DNA of 7,846 bases from the NCBI GenBank assembly GCA_009649835.1, contig PYCK01000055.1, positions 1 through 7,846 of the forward strand, read 5' to 3'. Positions 5,743 to 7,846 of the stretch are shown here, one piece after another (positions within the stretch are counted from its first letter, which is position 1; every line of letters begins with the position of its first letter). The notes beneath the pieces were generated by a model. That model was not told the DNA's origin, did not search any database, and saw only the letters and a program-made list of their open reading frames with translations. The DNA comes from Candidatus Methanocomedens sp. (GTDB taxonomy: Archaea; Halobacteriota; Methanosarcinia; Methanosarcinales; Methanocomedenaceae). Position numbers and translations under genes: made by a program.

Positions 5743-6456
5743 TTGCCAGATACAGAAACCGAAGTAACCAATACGCCTGTGACACTACTGGATGATAGCG
5801 AATTGTTATCCATTGTAATTGAAAAACATAACCAGTTCATGGGTGAATACAGCAGTGAATTGAAAGACCTGGAAGAAAAGATAGGGTCAGGTCGTTTTGA
5901 ATACAATCGAGTAAGTAAAGAACTGGAAGCTCTTGAAACGCGCCTTGTTGTATTAAAGGAAAAACGCCACCAATTATATTTTCAGGCTGGTAAACTGCGT
6001 TTGAGACTTCTTGAGACTATCAGTGATAAGGAGAAAATACAGCACCTGGGAAGTGAGATAGGGAATATCGAGAACAAGCTTCAAAATGCAAATCTTTCTT
6101 CAAGTGAGGAGTACGGTTATATCGACAGCATAAGGTCATTGCTTAAAGAAATTATCGAGACCGTTCCTGACAATGATATGGTACAGCAGGCCACTGTATC
6201 CTCCATCCTTGATATACTGGAGACTGCGAAAGCGGCCAGAAGTGAACTTGATGAAATGCTGAATGCTCCTGATGAGCACAGAAAGGAATCAATTGCACTG
6301 AAACAGGAAGTTGAAGACCAGGAGGCCAGGTTGGCCTGGCTTAAGCGCAGGACCGGTCTTCATAAGGAAGCCCTGGGATACTGGGAGAATGTGGGGCATG
6401 AGGGGGCAACAATGATTGATGGATCTGGCATTTCTGAAGGAGAGGGGCAACAATGA
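5743..6456 (+). CDS. coiled-coil protein of unknown function
   Basis: I do not recognise this protein. From TTG at 5743 it has 237 residues, is highly charged, lacks membrane segments and is mostly helical. Heptad-like stretches run about residues 25-90 (ELKDLEEKI to RLRLLE), 95-125 and 190-220 (LKQEVEDQEARLAWLKRR). The frame opens farther left: GTG at 5656, overlapping the DUF424 stop, or ATG at 5608 inside DUF424. Those add a hydrophobic, low-complexity lead reading through the T9 tract (VFFWKRIYSG), which does not resemble the rest. The promoter-like element and GGGGA 8 bases ahead favour 5743; moderate certainty. The last 14 residues, MIDGSGISEGEGQQ, arise from a duplicated copy of the next gene's start. 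It overlaps that gene by 4 bases, so a joint function is likely. Confidence 0.7.
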   Translation: MPDTETEVTNTPVTLLDDSELLSIVIEKHNQFMGEYSSELKDLEEKIGSGRFEYNRVSKELEALETRLVVLKEKRHQLYFQAGKLRLRLLETISDKEKIQHLGSEIGNIENKLQNANLSSSEEYGYIDSIRSLLKEIIETVPDNDMVQQATVSSILDILETAKAARSELDEMLNAPDEHRKESIALKQEVEDQEARLAWLKRRTGLHKEALGYWENVGHEGATMIDGSGISEGEGQQ

Positions 6457-6484
6457 TTGATGTATCCGGCCTTTCTGAAGGAGA
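6403..6484 (+). repeat. 41-bp tandem duplication at the junction of the two coiled-coil genes
   Basis: Bases 6403-6443 and 6444-6484 are adjacent copies matching at 38 of 41 positions (differences at 6422/6463, 6426/6467, 6430/6471). Each begins GGGGCAACAATGATTGATG, so the start codon of the downstream gene is duplicated. Because 41 is not a multiple of three, the first copy's ATG (6412) lies in the frame of the upstream gene and the second (6453) opens the downstream gene. Confidence 0.95.
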
Positions 6485-7376
6485 GATCAAAAACAAGGTA
6501 AATGTGCTCAGGCAGCATATTGACCATAAGGAACGGGAGATCAAAAACCATTACTATGAGATGAATCTTCATAATAAGGGTGCAAAGGACCTGAGGGGGA
6601 AACGGGATGAACTTCATGAGCAGGCAAAAGTACTCAAGGATTCTGCGAGTGGGTACAGGCAGCGGCGTGATGAGGTCAATAAGAAGATTGCAGAACTTAA
6701 AAAACAAAGAGAAGAGGTCAGGGACCGCAGGAGTGGTTATACTGATAAAATCGGGGAATTGAAGTCACTAAGGGACAACCTGAACAATGTTGCCAGGGGG
6801 CGGCTTGAATCTCTTACTAATGCCTACCGGTCTGAACTTGAAAAGTTTTCCTCTGCTGATATATCACTGGAATATGAACAGTCACTGTTCAAGAGGCTTC
6901 ATGAACTGGGTGAACGGCTGCAAGCCATACGTAAAGCAAATGAGATACATGGTGAGATCGGTGAGATATTTGGCAAGGTAGATGAGTTCCACCAGGACCT
7001 TGATGCCGTTAATGCGTTAATTCAGGACATGGCTGCCGAATCACAGGAAAACCATGAGGCAATGCGTAATATCTATGATGGGGTCGATGAGATCAGAAGC
7101 AGGGCAGATGAATATCACAAACGCCTTGTCGAGATATATGAAGTTACCAAGCCGATGAAAGAAAAGATCGATGCTGCAAAGAAATCAGTATCTGAAGCCA
7201 GGGCCGAACTTGATATATACCTGGATAGGATGAAAGATATCCAGCTTTCCAGGGACGAGAGAAAGCAGGAAGAAAAACATGTGGCAGCTAAAGAAAAATT
7301 CAACAAATCAGGCAGGTTAAGCCTTGAAGACCTGAGACTGCTAATGGAAAATGATGAGATTAAATTCGGGCAATAA
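6453..7376 (+). CDS. COG1340-type archaeal coiled-coil protein
   Basis: This protein of 307 residues is charged and helical almost throughout. It resembles the archaeal coiled-coil family COG1340 in length, in repeated segments such as GKRDELHEQ, RRDEVNKKIAELKKQRE and VDEIRSRADEYHKRLVEIYE, and in the short non-coiled end SGRLSLEDLRLLMENDEIKF, where family members have a similar leucine-rich ending. Coils span about 10-120 and 180-275, with a central link near 120-170. The biochemical role is unknown; older annotations calling such proteins chromosome segregation-like rest on coiled-coil similarity. The ATG overlaps the upstream stop (ATGA) and is preceded by GGAGAGGGG (6439-6447) at 5 bases, a strong ribosome site created by the 41-bp duplication. 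The overlap suggests coupled translation and a paired complex. Confidence 0.85.
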   Translation: MIDVSGLSEGEIKNKVNVLRQHIDHKEREIKNHYYEMNLHNKGAKDLRGKRDELHEQAKVLKDSASGYRQRRDEVNKKIAELKKQREEVRDRRSGYTDKIGELKSLRDNLNNVARGRLESLTNAYRSELEKFSSADISLEYEQSLFKRLHELGERLQAIRKANEIHGEIGEIFGKVDEFHQDLDAVNALIQDMAAESQENHEAMRNIYDGVDEIRSRADEYHKRLVEIYEVTKPMKEKIDAAKKSVSEARAELDIYLDRMKDIQLSRDERKQEEKHVAAKEKFNKSGRLSLEDLRLLMENDEIKFGQ

Positions 7377-7385
7377 AAATTTTTA
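7374..7385 (+). terminator. weak terminator after the coiled-coil pair
   Basis: TAAAAATTTTTA is a perfect 12-base palindrome that begins with the stop codon of the coiled-coil gene and includes five T. The T run is short, but the next gene is convergent, so an end of transcription is expected about here. Confidence 0.3.
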
Positions 7386-7393
7386 GAATGCTC

Positions 7394-7410
7394 AAAAAAA
7401 AGGAAAAAAA
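7394..7410 (-). terminator. double oligo-T terminator of the thioredoxin gene
   Basis: On the minus strand, shortly after the thioredoxin stop, the sequence reads seven T, CC, then eight T. Tandem oligo-T tracts are the standard archaeal intrinsic terminator. Confidence 0.6.
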
Positions 7411-7416
7411 TCCGGT

Positions 7417-7442
7417 CACTTAAGCAATTCACTTAAGCATTT
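7417..7442. repeat. 13-bp tandem repeat at the thioredoxin stop codon
   Basis: CACTTAAGCAATT (7417-7429) is followed directly by CACTTAAGCATTT (7430-7442), 12 of 13 identical. The right copy supplies the last codons and TGA stop of the thioredoxin gene; the left copy repeats CTTAAGTGA on the minus strand just after it, in another frame. It looks like replication slippage without effect on the protein. Confidence 0.75.
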
Positions 7443-7827
7443 CAGTTATTTTTCCTTCTAATTGCTGCTTTGGGAGAGCTCCCAGTATACTACCGACATG
7501 TTCGCCATTCTTGAATACGAGCATTGTAGGTACTGCACTGATCTTATATTTCATTCCAGTCTGCATGTTATTGTCAATGTCCAGTTTTCCAAAGACTATC
7601 TCGCCAGCTTTTTCCTTGGCCAGTGCTTCAATTGTCGGTGCAACCATTTTGCAAGGGCCGCACCATACTGCCCAGCAATCAATAACTAATTTGGGATAGT
7701 CAATCAAGGCCTGTTCCATATCGGCATCAGTAAGTACTATTGGTACATCGGGTAAAGGTGGTTTGTTCATTCTATCTTGCAACTCCTTTAGTTTTTTCTT
7801 CCTTATCTCTTCCAGTTCATCGTCCAT
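7429..7827 (-). CDS. trx: thioredoxin with charged N-terminal extension
   Basis: This is a cytoplasmic disulfide reductase of the thioredoxin fold, 132 residues. The active site WCGPC is at 55-59, the cis-proline is in SAVPT (P100), and the strand VIDCWAVW precedes the active site as expected. A typical thioredoxin is about 105-110 residues; the extra 22 or so here form a charged helix (DDELEEIRKKKLKELQDRM) ahead of the fold. This helix resembles the N-terminal helix of the archaeal PDCD5-like DNA-binding family, a likeness from memory. The ATG at 7827 has AGGAG on the minus strand (7841-7837) 9 bases before it. No reductase gene is in the window, so its electron donor is unknown. The gene converges on the coiled-coil pair and is transcribed separately. 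Confidence 0.95.
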   Translation of the reverse strand: MDDELEEIRKKKLKELQDRMNKPPLPDVPIVLTDADMEQALIDYPKLVIDCWAVWCGPCKMVAPTIEALAKEKAGEIVFGKLDIDNNMQTGMKYKISAVPTMLVFKNGEHVGSILGALPKQQLEGKITEMLK

Positions 7828-7846
7828 TTCAAAGCGCTCCTGGACT

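Overview
The window reads as a piece of euryarchaeal chromosome, most like the methanogen/ANME class Methanosarcinia. The assignment rests on archaeal informational genes (aIF1A, Rio1 kinase, Dim2/Pno1-like KH protein, a single MCM helicase, DUF424), GAGGTG-type ribosome sites, TATA-type promoters and oligo-T terminators. There is no bacterial-type operon, mobile element, CRISPR array, tRNA or rRNA. The lineage below Euryarchaeota is inferred from general protein character.

Left block (about 50-1800, + strand): a tight cluster of aIF1A, Rio1 kinase and a two-KH Dim2-like protein, closed by a hairpin/T-tract terminator whose loop carries the last stop codon. These genes link translation initiation with small-subunit maturation. 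The aIF1A frame has no ATG, GTG or TTG where the protein must begin.

Middle block (1817-3246): one minus-strand gene for a membrane-anchored protein with a long acidic repeat-bearing tail, then a 362-bp gene-free stretch. That stretch holds the most interesting signal. A good match to an archaeal origin recognition box (dyad TTCCA-C-TGGAA followed by a G-string on the minus strand) faces a second, degenerate G-string element across an AT-rich core. It lies directly upstream of mcm and looks like a small replication origin, or an Orc1/Cdc6-controlled mcm promoter.

Right block (3247-7376, + strand): MCM helicase, a DUF424 protein, an oligo-T terminator and fresh promoter, then two overlapping genes for coiled-coil proteins, the second of COG1340 type. 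A 41-bp tandem duplication sits exactly on their junction and has copied the start of the second gene into the tail of the first. A convergent minus-strand thioredoxin gene ends the window.

Together the genes are housekeeping: initiation and ribosome biogenesis on the left, DNA replication in the centre, redox and unknown coiled-coil functions on the right.
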